Assembly (NCBI GenBank): GCA_030589825.1
Contig: JAUUZT010000048.1
Location: 1-6,395 of the forward strand
Source: Dehalococcoidia bacterium
GTDB taxonomy: Bacteria; Chloroflexota; Dehalococcoidia; GIF9; AB-539-J10
DNA: 6,395 bases
Reading direction: 5' to 3'
Of the stretch, positions 6,247-6,395 are shown piece by piece. How positions within the stretch are numbered: position 1 is the first letter of the stretch; the number at the start of each line of letters is the position of its first letter. A program made the position numbers and the translations under genes. A model generated the notes under the pieces. The model did not search any database. It was not told where the DNA came from and worked only from the letters and a program-made list of their open reading frames with translations.

Positions 6247-6275
6247 TATGTATTTCCCGCCAGACAGACTGTCAG
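6247..6275 (-). promoter_or_regulatory. Candidate promoter of the desulfidase gene
   Basis: CTGACA (6275-6270, 5/6 to TTGACA) is followed after 17 bases by TACATA (6252-6247, a weak -10). Transcription would begin near 6240, some 43 bases before the ATG. The -35 lies inside the GACAG/CTGTC dyad. The weak -10 keeps confidence low; the gene could instead be read from the cupin promoter outside the window. Confidence 0.3.
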
Positions 6276-6280
6276 GAAAT
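6252..6280. promoter_or_regulatory. Dyad / possible operator between cupin and desulfidase genes
   Basis: The core GACAG-A-CTGTC (6263-6273) is a perfect dyad about one base; CC at 6260-6261 and GG at 6275-6276 extend it with a single mismatched pair. Outside it, ATTTCC (6252-6257) and GGAAAT (6275-6280) form a second, slightly off-centre inverted repeat. As DNA this resembles an operator overlapping the candidate -35. As RNA it could fold as a hairpin 25-50 bases after the cupin stop, but no T-run follows, so a terminator is less likely. Confidence 0.45.
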
Positions 6281-6305
6281 GTATAAAGGACGAAATATTT
6301 CAGCC

Positions 6306-6395
6306 TTATAAAAGTTGGGTCGATTCAGTTGGCCGTGGTGTTTTTATTACAAGGAACTTGAACACTCCCTCACCATCATTTAGTAGGCGGTGCGG
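6306..6395 (-). CDS. Cupin-domain protein, C-terminal fragment (cut by window edge)
   Basis: Last 29 codons plus TAA stop (6308-6306) of a gene entering from the right edge. The readable tail begins PHRLLNDGEG, continues FKFLVIKTPRP and ends in QLL. The H-x3-N spacing and the following hydrophobic strand ending in KTPRP match cupin motif 2 and the C-terminal strand of small single-domain cupins, where the His is usually a metal ligand. Function cannot be stated from this piece; such proteins are often metal-dependent enzymes or sensors of small molecules. It is upstream of the desulfidase gene on the same strand, 108 bp away, so the two may be cotranscribed. Confidence 0.7.
   Translation of the reverse strand, partial: PHRLLNDGEGVFKFLVIKTPRPTESTQLL

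Noticed and set aside
6232..6395. Plus-strand frame open from 6232 to the right edge.
   Set aside because: It has no ATG or GTG start, shows no recognisable motif, and lies opposite the minus-strand cupin tail, which has a clear family pattern.

Overview
The window is about 6.4 kb of densely packed bacterial chromosome with moderate GC. It holds five complete protein genes, a long partial gene cut by the left edge and a short partial gene cut by the right edge. No rRNA, tRNA, CRISPR array, transposase or phage gene was seen. The set of a Ser/Thr/Pro/Ala-linker lipoprotein, a stand-alone Smr protein, a ComB-family phosphatase, an oxalate/formate- or monocarboxylate-type MFS carrier and oxygen-sensitive Fe-S and persulfide enzymes fits an anaerobic or microaerobic environmental bacterium. 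A Chloroflexota/Dehalococcoidia-type genome is my guess from protein flavour only. Two of the starts read as TTG with good Shine-Dalgarno sites.

Layout. Positions 1-2546 (minus) hold three co-directional genes: lipoprotein (2058-2546), Smr-domain protein (1742-1990) and a CoA-disulfide/persulfide reductase with a C-terminal rhodanese domain (1-1626, runs off the left edge). Positions 2547-2757 are a divergent promoter region. Positions 2758-4817 (plus) hold comB (2-phosphosulfolactate phosphatase family) followed by a 12-helix MFS transporter. After a 90-bp convergent gap, positions 4908-6197 (minus) hold an L-cysteine desulfidase-family Fe-S protein. Upstream of it is a 108-bp spacer with a dyad, then the last 29 codons of a cupin-domain protein (6306-6395, minus).

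Themes. Three of the genes belong to families handling low-molecular-weight sulfur compounds: the persulfide/CoA-disulfide reductase-rhodanese, the ComB phosphatase (product sulfolactate) and the cysteine desulfidase (product sulfide). They lie in three different transcription units, so a joint pathway is inference. The most checkable oddity is in the desulfidase. The Cys of the N-terminal 'GCTEP' motif, as I know it from the family, is Val here, while the C-terminal cluster cysteines are kept. I see no convincing evidence of an entirely new system. The best leads are this variant enzyme, the comB-MFS pairing and a dyad overlapping the desulfidase promoter region.
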